Of a stretch of 63,905 nucleotides of DNA, positions 32,378 through 40,975 are shown piece by piece; the first letter of the stretch is position 1, and each line of letters begins with the position of its first letter. The stretch is from RGIG7213 sp045544195 (GTDB lineage Bacteria; Bacillota; Clostridia; Oscillospirales; CAG-272). The stretch covers positions 1 through 63,905 of the forward strand of contig JAZPYO010000020.1 in the NCBI GenBank assembly GCA_045544195.1, written 5' to 3'. The notes below the pieces were generated by a model, which ran no database searches, was not told where the DNA came from, and saw nothing but the letters and a program-made list of their open reading frames with translations. A program made the translations under genes and the position numbers.

Positions 32378-34312
32378 ATGTTCAACGTAAAATTTTCACA
32401 AGGACAGATATTTGAATCTGACGCACCCGTTACGGTGTATGATGCCGCAAAGGCTCAGGGGCTTATCGACAAGAGCGTTATTGCAGCTACCGTAAACGGC
32501 GAGCCTGCCGAGCTTACGCAGGTGCTTGACGGCGACTGCGAGGTAAGTCTGCTCACGTTCAACGATCACGAGGGCAAGCTGATATTCCGCCACACAGCAT
32601 CTCACATTCTTGCGCAGGCTGTTATGAGGCTTTATCCGCAGGCAAAGCTCGACAAGGGTCCGTCAACGGAAAACGGATTTTTCTACGATATTGACTGTGA
32701 CGTATCATTCACGCCCGATATACTAAAGCAGATCGAAGCTGAAATGAACAAGATAATCAAGGAAAACCTCAAGTTAGAGCGTTTTGTGCTTTCAAGACAG
32801 GAAGCCCTTGAATTTATGGCAGATCAGCCGTACAAGATCGAAAAGATACAGTCGCTGCCCGATGATGCGGTGCTTTCATTCTACCGCCAGGGCGAATTTA
32901 CCGATATGTGCACAGGCCCGCATCTTTTCTCCACGGGCGCTGTCAAGGCTGTAAAGCTCATTCAGTGCACAGGCGCGTATCACGATAACGACAGCTCAAA
33001 GAAGATGCTTCAGCGTATAAACGGCGTTGCGTTCCCCTCAAAGCAGGAGCTTGCCGACTACCTTACGGCAGTTGAGGAGGCTAAAAAGCGCGACCACAAC
33101 AAGATAGGCAGAGAGCTTGGATATTTTACCACGAGCGAATATATAGGTCAGGGTCTGCCCTGCCTTATGCCCAAGGGCGCAAAGCTGTTCCAGATACTGA
33201 ACCGTTACGTTCAGGACAAGGAGGAAAACGAATACGGCTACGTTATGACACGCACGCCTCTTATGGCGAAGTCCGACCTTTACAAAATATCGGGTCACTG
33301 GGATCACTATCTTGACGGAATGTTCGTTCTGGGCGATCCTCAGGCAGAGGGCGAGGTTCTTGCAATGCGTCCTATGACTTGCCCGTTTCAGTATCAGGTA
33401 TATCTTGCCGAAAAGCATTCGTACAAGGATCTGCCCATAAGATACGGCGAGACGTCAACGCTTTTCAGAAATGAGGAATCGGGCGAAATGCACGGTCTTA
33501 TCCGTGTCCGTCAGTTCACTATCTCGGAAGGACATCTCATACTCCGCCCCGATCAGCTTGAGGAGGAGTTCCGCGGCTGTGTGAAGCTCTTGCAGGAGAT
33601 AATGACCGACGTAGGTCTTATCGGCGATCTTTCATACCGCCTTTCAAAGTGGGATCCTAATGATAAGGAAAAGTACATAGGCACGCCTGAGGAATGGGAT
33701 ATGGCAGAGGGCCTTATGAGAGATATTCTGAACAATATCGGTCTTGAATTTACGGAGGCTGTCGGCGAGGCGGCATTCTACGGCCCGAAGCTCGATGTTC
33801 AGATGCGTAACGTTCACGGAAAAGAGGATACCGTCGTTACAATACAGGTAGACCTTATGCTTGCCCGTCAGTTCAATATGACGTACACCGATTCAAACGG
33901 TCAGCAGCAGTTCCCGTATATCATTCACAGAACGTCGCTCGGCTGTTATGAAAGAACGATAGCGTATCTGCTTGAAAAGTATGCAGGCGCGCTTCCTTTG
34001 TGGCTGTCGCCCGAGCAGGTCAGACTTATGCCCATCGGTGACGATCAGGTAGAGTATGCAGAGCAGGCGGCATCAAAAATGCGCCGCGCGGGCTTGCGTG
34101 TGACTGTCGATAAGCGTAACGAGAAGATCGGCTACAAGATACGCGCCGCGCAGCTTGAAAAGGCTCCTTATATGCTCATAATCGGTGAAAAGGAAATGCA
34201 GGCCGGTACTGTTTCCGTCCGTGAAAGAGGACTCGGCGACATCGGCGCTATGATGCTTGATGAATTTATAGACAGAGCAGTCACGGAAAACGCAGAAAAG
34301 GTTATAAAATAA
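32378..34312 (+). CDS. thrS: threonine--tRNA ligase
   Basis: A 644-residue class II synthetase of full length: TGS domain at 1-60, second editing-type domain to about 230 (HTASHILAQAVMRLYP, zinc-binding editing motif HDNDSSKK region), catalytic core with LMTRTPLM, MRPMTCPFQYQVY, and HGLIRVRQFTISEGHL, then an anticodon-binding domain (LWLSPEQVRLMPIGDDQVEYA). It charges tRNA-Thr in the cytosol. Start follows AAAAGGAG. Controlled by the upstream threonine T-box. Confidence 0.98.
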   Translation: MFNVKFSQGQIFESDAPVTVYDAAKAQGLIDKSVIAATVNGEPAELTQVLDGDCEVSLLTFNDHEGKLIFRHTASHILAQAVMRLYPQAKLDKGPSTENGFFYDIDCDVSFTPDILKQIEAEMNKIIKENLKLERFVLSRQEALEFMADQPYKIEKIQSLPDDAVLSFYRQGEFTDMCTGPHLFSTGAVKAVKLIQCTGAYHDNDSSKKMLQRINGVAFPSKQELADYLTAVEEAKKRDHNKIGRELGYFTTSEYIGQGLPCLMPKGAKLFQILNRYVQDKEENEYGYVMTRTPLMAKSDLYKISGHWDHYLDGMFVLGDPQAEGEVLAMRPMTCPFQYQVYLAEKHSYKDLPIRYGETSTLFRNEESGEMHGLIRVRQFTISEGHLILRPDQLEEEFRGCVKLLQEIMTDVGLIGDLSYRLSKWDPNDKEKYIGTPEEWDMAEGLMRDILNNIGLEFTEAVGEAAFYGPKLDVQMRNVHGKEDTVVTIQVDLMLARQFNMTYTDSNGQQQFPYIIHRTSLGCYERTIAYLLEKYAGALPLWLSPEQVRLMPIGDDQVEYAEQAASKMRRAGLRVTVDKRNEKIGYKIRAAQLEKAPYMLIIGEKEMQAGTVSVRERGLGDIGAMMLDEFIDRAVTENAEKVIK

Positions 34313-34364
34313 AGCAAAAATGCCGCAGGGAATAATACCCCTGCGGCAAAATTGAGGTGTTGAA

Positions 34365-34805
34365 ATGAAGATACTTGTAATCAACGGGCCGAACATAAAT
34401 ATGCTCGGCGTAAGAGAGCCTGAAATATACGGCAGACAGTCATATTCGTATCTTATTGAAATGATAGGGATAAAGGCATCACAGCTCGGTGTTGACGTGT
34501 GCGAATATCAGTCCAACCACGAGGGAGATATAGTTGATAAGATACAGTCAGCGTACGGCGTTTTTGACGGAATAGTCATAAATCCCGCCGCATACACGCA
34601 TACGAGCGTGGCTATCCCCGACGCGCTGAAGGCAGTCGGTATTCCGACAGTTGAGGTGCATATATCGGACATCAACAGCCGAGAGGAGTTCCGCCGTCAC
34701 TCGTTTACATCGTGCGCTTGCATAAAAACGATAGCGGGATTCGGTCTTGACGGGTACTGTATGGCTATGGAGCATCTTGTAAATGTGTGCGGCAAAAAGT
34801 TATAA
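34365..34805 (+). CDS. aroQ: type II 3-dehydroquinate dehydratase
   Basis: A 146-residue dodecameric-type enzyme of the shikimate pathway that converts 3-dehydroquinate to 3-dehydroshikimate. NGPNINMLGVREPEIYG holds the catalytic Tyr loop; NPAAYTHTSVAIPDAL and VEVHISDINSREEFRRHSF are the other active-site motifs. ATG follows TTGAGGTG. Its 3' end overlaps the MFS gene by 23 bases. No other shikimate gene is near. Confidence 0.97.
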   Translation: MKILVINGPNINMLGVREPEIYGRQSYSYLIEMIGIKASQLGVDVCEYQSNHEGDIVDKIQSAYGVFDGIVINPAAYTHTSVAIPDALKAVGIPTVEVHISDINSREEFRRHSFTSCACIKTIAGFGLDGYCMAMEHLVNVCGKKL

Positions 34806-36024
34806 AACTACGAAAATAGGCTGTTATCTCGGCTTTTTCACGCAGGCGATAGTAATAAATTTAGCGCCGCTTATGTTCGCATCGTTTCAGGAAAGGCTGA
34901 GCCTTTCCTATGAGCAGCTCGGACGGCTGATACTGATAAATTTCTGTGTTCAGATATGCGTTGATGTTCTGTTTATAAAGCTCGTTAATATTCTTCCGCT
35001 TCGCTTTCAGCTTATCGCATCGCAATCGTTTTCGATAGTCGGTCTGTGGGGGCTTTCGCTGTTTCCCGAAATTATGCCCGATTATGCTGCTCTTATTCTG
35101 GCGGTCGTCATATATTCAATAGGCGGCGGTCTTATAGAGGTCGTTTTAAACCCCGTAGTGTCGGAAATGCCCGGTGTCAATGCAAAGGTGGAAATTCCGC
35201 TTTTGCACTCGTTTTACTGCTGGGGGCATGTTTTGGTGTGCCTTTTGTCAACGCTCGCGCTTCATTTTTTTTCGCAAAGCGGATATATTTTGCCGTTTGT
35301 GTGGTCGGCTGTGCCGCTTTGCGCGCTTGTGATATTCATAAAAGCTCCGATCCCGACTCTCACCCCTGCCGAAAAGGCGTTGCCTATAGGACGGCTCTTA
35401 TGCGCAAAGACATTCATAGCGGCGATGGCGGTTATGGTATGCTCGGGCGCTGTTGAGCAGACGATGGCTCAATGGGTGTCTTTCTTTGCCGAAAAGGGCT
35501 TGTGTGTGCCGAAAATAGCGGGCGATATTTTCGGTCTTTGCTCATTTGCCTTGTGTATGGCTCTGTGCAGAACGCTTTACGGCATTTTCGGAGAAAGGCT
35601 CGATTTGAAAAGAGTGCTGTTTTTCTCGTCGCTTCTCGGCATTGTATCGTACAGCCTCATATGCTTTGTAAATGATCCGTATGTGTCGCTTGTCGCCTGC
35701 GGTCTGTGCGGTATTTCCGTGTCGCTCATGTGGCCCGGGACGGTCGCATATACGGGGCAGGAGCATCCGACGGGCTCTGCGGGAATGTTCGCTCTGCTTT
35801 CGGTGATGGGCGATGTGGGCTGCTCGCTCGGGCCGTGGATAACGGGCGCTGTGTCCGATATTGCATCGGATAAGGCGGATATTCTCTCGTCGATGGCAAT
35901 ATTCAAGGGTATGGGTACAGATCAGATAGCGTTGAAATGCGGTATGTCCTGTATGCTCGTTTTACTCTTCGTGATGGCGGTGATACTTTTTCCGAAAGGA
36001 AAGAAAAAAGGAAAGAAGAATTGA
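34783..36024 (+). CDS. MFS transporter
   Basis: A 413-residue major facilitator with twelve predicted helices. Motifs include SIGGGLIEVVLNPVVSEMPG and GLCGISVSLMWPGTVAYTGQE, which resemble FucP-like sugar permeases. The start overlaps aroQ by 23 bases without a clear ribosome binding site, so it is probably translated by coupling. C-terminus is lysine-rich (KGKKKGKKN). A terminator follows at 36122. Substrate is unknown; aroQ overlap alone does not imply an aromatic substrate. Confidence 0.88.
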   Translation: MCAAKSYKTTKIGCYLGFFTQAIVINLAPLMFASFQERLSLSYEQLGRLILINFCVQICVDVLFIKLVNILPLRFQLIASQSFSIVGLWGLSLFPEIMPDYAALILAVVIYSIGGGLIEVVLNPVVSEMPGVNAKVEIPLLHSFYCWGHVLVCLLSTLALHFFSQSGYILPFVWSAVPLCALVIFIKAPIPTLTPAEKALPIGRLLCAKTFIAAMAVMVCSGAVEQTMAQWVSFFAEKGLCVPKIAGDIFGLCSFALCMALCRTLYGIFGERLDLKRVLFFSSLLGIVSYSLICFVNDPYVSLVACGLCGISVSLMWPGTVAYTGQEHPTGSAGMFALLSVMGDVGCSLGPWITGAVSDIASDKADILSSMAIFKGMGTDQIALKCGMSCMLVLLFVMAVILFPKGKKKGKKN

Positions 36025-36121
36025 AAAAATGCCGACGGAAATAGCGTGATGTTCTTGGCGGAGAGATCATAATTCAGTTTGATCATATCGCGCAAAATTG
36101 CTCCGCAGGAAACAAATAATT

Positions 36122-36158
36122 AACCCCAACAGATCTTCATGGTCTGTTGGGGTTCGTT
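36122..36158 (+). terminator. terminator after the MFS gene
   Basis: AACCCCAACAGA/TCTGTTGGGGTT stem, then CGTTTT. Confidence 0.8.
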
Positions 36159-36212
36159 TTATTCTGTTCGATCATATCTCCTCGTTCCGCCTTGATTTTT
36201 GCAAATAACAAG

Positions 36213-36717
36213 GTTGCGCGCGTCTTAAGGCTCCCTCCGGGAGGGAGCTGGCATCGAAGATGACTGAGGGAGAGTGCGTAACGGTAAAATTTATCAAAAC
36301 AATACCGTAGCGCAGGCTCCTTCCACCGCTAACGCGGTCCCCCTCCCTCTCGGAGGGAGGCTTTTACGGCATCATCGATATACTTGCAGACACCGCGAAA
36401 GTTTGTGTTGATCTGTCGGTATTGCAAGCAACGCTGGCATAGGGCAAAGCCCATACCCCTAAAGTTGCACATTCCCAAAGGCTCCCTCCGAGAGGGAGCT
36501 GTCGACGTAGGCGACTGAGGGAGAGTGCGTTACAATAAAGTCAGCACAAACCTGAAGTCACGCAGGCTCCTTCCACCGCTTTGAGTTGCGTAGCTCGCTG
36601 CGCAATCTCATTGGTCCCCCCTCCCTCTCGGAGGGAGGCAGCGATGTAGGCGACTGAGGGAGAGCGCGTTACGATAAAGTCAGCACAAACCTAAAGTCAC
36701 GCAGGCTCCTTCCACCG
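36213..36717. repeat. field of GGCTCCCTCC palindromic repeats
   Basis: Several copies of two linked motifs: 'aggctccctcc...gagggagctg' followed by 'gactgagggagagtgcgt' (36230-36285, 36480-36535), and 'gcaggctccttccaccgct...cctccctctcggagggagg' (36315-36362, 36562-36641, 36700-36750). One copy has an extra internal hairpin (36583-36615). 36361-36420 repeats the 3' end of the DUF559 gene at 36751-36810. No gene other than that relic is credible in 36025-36717. Confidence 0.85.
36361..36420 (-). pseudogene. 3'-end fragment of a DUF559 gene
   Basis: Nearly identical to 36751-36810, the last codons of the intact DUF559 gene (NRQ/ISANFRGVCKYIDDAVKAS). Only about 20 codons remain. Confidence 0.8.
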
Positions 36718-37095
36718 CTAACGCGGTCCCCCTCCCTCTCGGAGGGAGGCTTTTACGGCATCATCGATATACTTGCAGACACCGCGAAAGTTTGCGCTGA
36801 TCTGTCGGTTGGTAAACCGTATGACTTTCAGATCATAACCTTCAAGGATCTCAGTGCGAAATTCATCCTTTTGTCTGCCTTCTTCGGTATAATGCTGTGA
36901 CCCGTCGATTTCTATGATCAGTTTGGCTTTGTGGCAGTAAAAATCCGCAATGAAATTGTCTATGGCTTTTTGCCTTTGAAATCTGATTTCATATTTTGAT
37001 AGGAAATCATACCACAAATGTTTTTCCTGCGGTGTTGCATTTTTACGAAGATCTTTTGCAAGAGTAATATTTTTTTTGTTGTAATCAAGCGACAT
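36718..37095 (-). CDS. DUF559 protein (Vsr-like endonuclease fold), C-terminus encoded by a repeat
   Basis: A 125-residue protein of the DUF559/PDDEXK-like group: LRKNATPQEKHLWYDFLSKYEIRFQRQKAIDNFIADFYCHKAKLIIEIDGSQHY. The FIADFYC..KLIIEIDG pattern carries the Asp and Glu of a PD-ExK-type nuclease core. ATG follows GGAGGAG. The last ten residues (SLREGGGPR) come from a GGCTCCCTCC repeat that supplies the stop codon. Family members often sit alone among repeats, which suggests a selfish or mobile habit; the biological role is unknown. Confidence 0.88.
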   Translation of the reverse strand: MSLDYNKKNITLAKDLRKNATPQEKHLWYDFLSKYEIRFQRQKAIDNFIADFYCHKAKLIIEIDGSQHYTEEGRQKDEFRTEILEGYDLKVIRFTNRQISANFRGVCKYIDDAVKASLREGGGPR

Positions 37096-37247
37096 ACTTA
37101 CTCCTCCAAAATTTTATCGTTCCCATTATATCACAAATCGGCAGAAAAAACAAGTGTTTTCTCTTCCGAAATTTTGTGTTCGCAAATTCTCCGTTAAAAA
37201 CAACAGAGAAAAAGCAGTCGGCGTTTTTGCTTTCTTACGTGCTGACT

Positions 37248-37410
37248 GTACTGCGAAAGCAGTACTCCGCCCGCCCCGTGGGGGGCGGGGACGGGCGGAT
37301 TTAGTGATGTTGTGCCTTACGGCACAGTGATGTTGCCTTCGGCAGTGATGTATTGCACCTATGGTGCAAAGTGATGTTGTGCCTTACGGCACAGTGATGT
37401 ATGCCCTCTC
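37248..37410. repeat. hairpin-array repeat, copy 5
   Basis: GTACTGC-GAAA-GCAGTAC, a bulged GC-rich hairpin, and five GTGATGT-separated mini-hairpins (TGTGCC-TTAC-GGCACA, TGCC-TTC-GGCA, TTGCACC-TAT-GGTGCAA, then TGTGCC again). The rest of 37096-37541 is a short AT-rich stretch that probably holds the promoter of the next gene; ATATAATAAAAT at about 37480-37491 is a candidate -10 region. Confidence 0.88.
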
Positions 37411-37541
37411 ACCCTTTTGTTATCTTTATGTTAATTCTTTGTTTAAAAAATATGGTGTACACAGGCGGTCATATTATTATATAATAAAATAGTATAGTTG
37501 TTTTTTGCCGATGCTTGTCGGCGTGGAGGTAAAAAGGGAAA

Positions 37542-38087
37542 ATGTCATTTTTTAAATCATCGGGGTATGATGCGTTGAAGCTGTTTTTAACGCAGTTCGC
37601 ACTTTCGATATTCGGTATGGTAACTGTCAGCGCAACGCTGAACAATTCTTATCTTATGCTCGGCGCTGGCATACTCGGCGTTTTGCTTTACGTTCTGGTC
37701 ATATACGATAATATGTGGAACATCGGCGGCTCTGACAGGATAAAGGTCGATGCAAACAGGGCGGAAAAGGATTTTTCAAAGCCTGTTCTTATCGCTCTTG
37801 CAGCGAATATTCCGAATTTCGTTTTATCGGCAGTAACGCTCATATCGTATTTCATAGGCGACAAGGCTGATGGAGTATATCTTATCTCGAACGCAATACT
37901 GCGTTTTCTGCAAGCCTTTTATATGGGTCTTTTCAAGAATATCATAATAAACGGCGTGGATCTTAACCAAAATCCGTTCACGTATACAATAACTCCGTTT
38001 TTCTCGGTATTCATAATTTTCATAACGTACGTTCTGGGCTATAAGGGCATCGCCCTCTTGCCTGCAAAGAAAAATAAAAAGCAGTAA
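37542..38087 (+). CDS. small polytopic membrane protein linked to a sodium symporter
   Basis: A 181-residue protein with about four to five helices (LFLTQFALSIFGMVTVS, LMLGAGILGVLLYVLVIY, VLIALAANIPNFVLSAVTLISYFIG, FFSVFIIFITYVLGY). Start ATG follows GGAGGT and GGGAAA. Family not recognised. It ends 14 bases before a sodium:solute symporter gene, so the two are probably one operon, and this protein may be an accessory subunit. That role is inferred from position only. Confidence 0.65.
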   Translation: MSFFKSSGYDALKLFLTQFALSIFGMVTVSATLNNSYLMLGAGILGVLLYVLVIYDNMWNIGGSDRIKVDANRAEKDFSKPVLIALAANIPNFVLSAVTLISYFIGDKADGVYLISNAILRFLQAFYMGLFKNIIINGVDLNQNPFTYTITPFFSVFIIFITYVLGYKGIALLPAKKNKKQ

Positions 38088-38101
38088 TCAAGGGTGGAGA
38101 A

Positions 38102-39592
38102 ATGTCTAAAGAGGTCACAATTTACATCACAATAGCAATATATCTTACGCTGATGATAATTGTAAGCGTCCTTTCGAGCCGCGCGGCAAAGAATGCTGAC
38201 GATTTTGCAGTAGGCAAGCGTAACGCAAACGCCTGGCTTTCAGCCTTTTCATACGGTACGGCGTACTTTTCCGCCGTTATGTTCATCGGATATGCAGGCT
38301 CTACGGGCTGGGATTACGGCATCTGGGGCGTTCTTCCCGGAATCGGAAACGCAATATTCGGCGCATTGCTCGCCTGGCTCGTTCTTGCGAACAGGACGAG
38401 GACGATAACGAAAAAGCACGATATACGCTCAATGCCGCAGTTCTTCGATACTCGCTTCAAGGACAATACGATGAAGCTGTTCTGCGTGTTCGTCATCTTC
38501 ATATTCCTCATACCGTATTCAGCATCGGTATACAAGGGCTTGACGAGCATCTGCTCTGTGCTTTTGGGTATTCCCGAAATACTCTGCTGCGTTATCATTG
38601 CGTGCGTGGCGGCGGTGCTTGTCGTTCTCGGCGGATATGCCGCGACGCTCAAGGCTGACTTTTTGCAGGGCTTTATAATGATAGTCGGCGTAATTGCCCT
38701 TATCGTTATGGTAATACGCACGCAGCAGGTGGGCGGTCTTTCCGCAGGACTTTCCGCAATAGCGGAAAAAACGCAGGAAATGAGCCTTACACCCGCAAAC
38801 CACATAGCTCTGTGGGCAACGGTGCTTATGACGTCCTTCGGTACGTGGGGCTTGCCGCAGATGATACATAAATACTACGGCATAAAGGACTCATCAGAGG
38901 TCAAAAGAGGCACGGTCATATCGACTCTGTTCTGCTTTATCATAGCGGGCGGCGGATACTTTATCGGCTCTCTTTCACGGTTGTTCTTCGATGAGCTTCC
39001 CACAGGCGGAAAGGACTATGTGATACCGAATATGCTTCAGCAGGCAGAGCTTCCGACGGTGCTTTTGGGCATTGTCGTAGTGCTTTTGATATCCGCGTCG
39101 GTATCAACGCTTGCTTCTATAACGATAACAGCGTCAACCACGATAACGATGGACTTCATCCAGCCGTATTTTGCAAAGAAGGCATCGCCCTTCAAGGTAG
39201 GCGTTATATGCAAGGCAGTATCGCTCGTGTTTATCGTAATGTCGTTCATAATCGCATTTACCGATACGCCCATACTTGATATGATGTCGTATTCATGGGG
39301 CGTTATATCGGGCGCGTTTATGGCTCCGTACATTCTTTCGCTCTTTTGGAAAAGGCTTTCAAGGCGCGGCGCGTGGTGCGGCATCATCGGCGGATTTCTT
39401 ACCGCTACGCCGCCGCTTGTCTGCAAGCTCTTCGGCATCAGCGCAAGCATAAACGTCTTTGGTACGAGCGTTGCAATATCGGCAATGGGGGCGCATTTTG
39501 CGTGTCTTGCAATGATAATATCGTTTGCTCTTTGCGCTGTCGGCACGCTTGTTTTAAAGGGCGAGGGCAACGAGGAGTTTTACAGGCTCTGA
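38102..39592 (+). CDS. sodium:solute symporter family transporter
   Basis: A 496-residue SSS-family carrier (LeuT fold) with about 13 helices: AFSYGTAYFSAVMFIGYAG near the N-terminus, LIPYSASVYKGL, GVIALIVMVI, the sodium-site region ISASVSTLASITITASTTITMDFI, and a typical C-terminal GGFLTATPPLVCKLFG. Start follows GGGTGGAGA. The family carries sugars, amino acids, nucleosides and organic acids with Na+. Lying just before paaK/ior genes, it may import an aromatic or carboxylic substrate, but this is inference. Confidence 0.92.
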   Translation: MSKEVTIYITIAIYLTLMIIVSVLSSRAAKNADDFAVGKRNANAWLSAFSYGTAYFSAVMFIGYAGSTGWDYGIWGVLPGIGNAIFGALLAWLVLANRTRTITKKHDIRSMPQFFDTRFKDNTMKLFCVFVIFIFLIPYSASVYKGLTSICSVLLGIPEILCCVIIACVAAVLVVLGGYAATLKADFLQGFIMIVGVIALIVMVIRTQQVGGLSAGLSAIAEKTQEMSLTPANHIALWATVLMTSFGTWGLPQMIHKYYGIKDSSEVKRGTVISTLFCFIIAGGGYFIGSLSRLFFDELPTGGKDYVIPNMLQQAELPTVLLGIVVVLLISASVSTLASITITASTTITMDFIQPYFAKKASPFKVGVICKAVSLVFIVMSFIIAFTDTPILDMMSYSWGVISGAFMAPYILSLFWKRLSRRGAWCGIIGGFLTATPPLVCKLFGISASINVFGTSVAISAMGAHFACLAMIISFALCAVGTLVLKGEGNEEFYRL

Positions 39593-39648
39593 GTCAAAAT
39601 GTAAAAAATACGGCTTGAACCGTACAAATATATATATTGGAGATTGAA

Positions 39649-40974
39649 ATGAGTAAGATCAACATTTATAACAAGGAAATGGAATGTATGCCGAGAGCGC
39701 AAATGGAATCATTACAGCTTGAACGCCTTCGTTCTATGGTGCAGTATTGCATAGACAACGTTCCGTTTTACCGTGAAAGGCTTGAAAAGGCAAATGTAAC
39801 AGCGGATAAGATAAAGACCTTGTCCGACATTGAGTATATCCCGTTTACAAACAAGACCGATCTGCGTGACAATTATCCTTTCGGTATGTTCGGCGCGCCG
39901 ATGAAGGATATAGTACGCCTTCACGCATCGTCAGGAACGACGGGAAACCCCACCGTTGTCGGCTACACAAGAGAGGATCTCGATAATTGGTCAGAGCAGG
40001 TGGCAAGGCTTGTCGTTGCGGCAGGCGCAACCGAGGAGAGCATGGTGCAGATATGCTTCGGCTACGGTATGTTCACAGGCGCGCTCGGTCTTCATTACGG
40101 CCTTGAAAGAATTGGCGCGACAGTCATTCCCACGTCATCGGGCAACACCGAAAAGCAGCTTAAGTTTATGCGTGATTTCGGTACTGATACGATAGTTGCA
40201 ACACCGTCATACTGTATGTATCTTGCAGAGGCGGCGCACGAAATGTCAGACGAATTTCCTCTTGATCGGTATAAATTGAAGCTCGGTCTGCTCGGAAGCG
40301 AGGGCTCTACTGTCGAAATGCGTAACGAGATAGAGCAGAAATGGGGCAACGGATTTTTTGCAACGGATAACTACGGCCTAAGTGAGCTTAACGGCCCGGG
40401 TATGTCGGGCGAATGTATATACAGAAGCGGTCTGCACATATGCGAGGACCATTTCCTGTGCGAGATAATCGACCCTGTGACAGGACAGGTGCTTCCCAAG
40501 GGCTCAACGGGCGAGCTTGTAATAACGAACCTTACAAAGCACGGTATACCGATGCTCCGTTACAGAACGAAGGATCTTACAAATATCAATTACGAGCCTT
40601 GCCTGTGCGGAAGAACATCGGCAAGAATGAGCAAGATAATCGGCAGAAGCGACGATATGCTGAAGATAAGAGGCGTAAACGTATTTCCGACGCAGGTGGA
40701 AAGCGCTCTTATCGGCATAGACCACATATCCCCCCACTACCAGCTCATCGTTCGCAGAGAGGGATATTCGGACAGCCTTGAGGTAAAGGTCGAGCTTGCG
40801 GACGGAAATCTGCTTGCGCGCTACGGCGAGCTTGAGGCTCTTCAGAAGAAGATACACGATAAGATAAAGGCGATACTCGGCATTGAGATAAAGGTAACTT
40901 TGGCAGAGCCGAAGAGCATTGAGCGCTTTGTCGGCAAGGCTAAAAGAGTAGTCGATCTGAGAAACACGAAATAA
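39649..40974 (+). CDS. paaK: phenylacetate--CoA ligase (arylacetate-CoA ligase)
   Basis: A 441-residue AMP-binding enzyme of normal PaaK size. The P-loop LHASSGTTGNPTVVGYT, the adenylate motif TDNYGLSELNGPGMSGEC, RYRTKDLTNI, and KIIGRSDDMLKIRGVNVFPTQVE all agree. With indolepyruvate:ferredoxin oxidoreductase it would run in the ADP-independent direction, using CoA thioesters of arylacetates to make ATP or activating arylacetates. ATG 39649 follows GGAGATTGAA. The next gene starts one base after its stop. Confidence 0.93.
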   Translation: MSKINIYNKEMECMPRAQMESLQLERLRSMVQYCIDNVPFYRERLEKANVTADKIKTLSDIEYIPFTNKTDLRDNYPFGMFGAPMKDIVRLHASSGTTGNPTVVGYTREDLDNWSEQVARLVVAAGATEESMVQICFGYGMFTGALGLHYGLERIGATVIPTSSGNTEKQLKFMRDFGTDTIVATPSYCMYLAEAAHEMSDEFPLDRYKLKLGLLGSEGSTVEMRNEIEQKWGNGFFATDNYGLSELNGPGMSGECIYRSGLHICEDHFLCEIIDPVTGQVLPKGSTGELVITNLTKHGIPMLRYRTKDLTNINYEPCLCGRTSARMSKIIGRSDDMLKIRGVNVFPTQVESALIGIDHISPHYQLIVRREGYSDSLEVKVELADGNLLARYGELEALQKKIHDKIKAILGIEIKVTLAEPKSIERFVGKAKRVVDLRNTK

Positions 40975-40975
40975 G

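Noticed and set aside
34322..34347. Terminator between thrS and aroQ
   Set aside because: The hairpin GCCGCAGGG/CCCTGCGGC is clear, but on the plus strand it is followed by AAAATT rather than a T run, so read-through to aroQ is likely.
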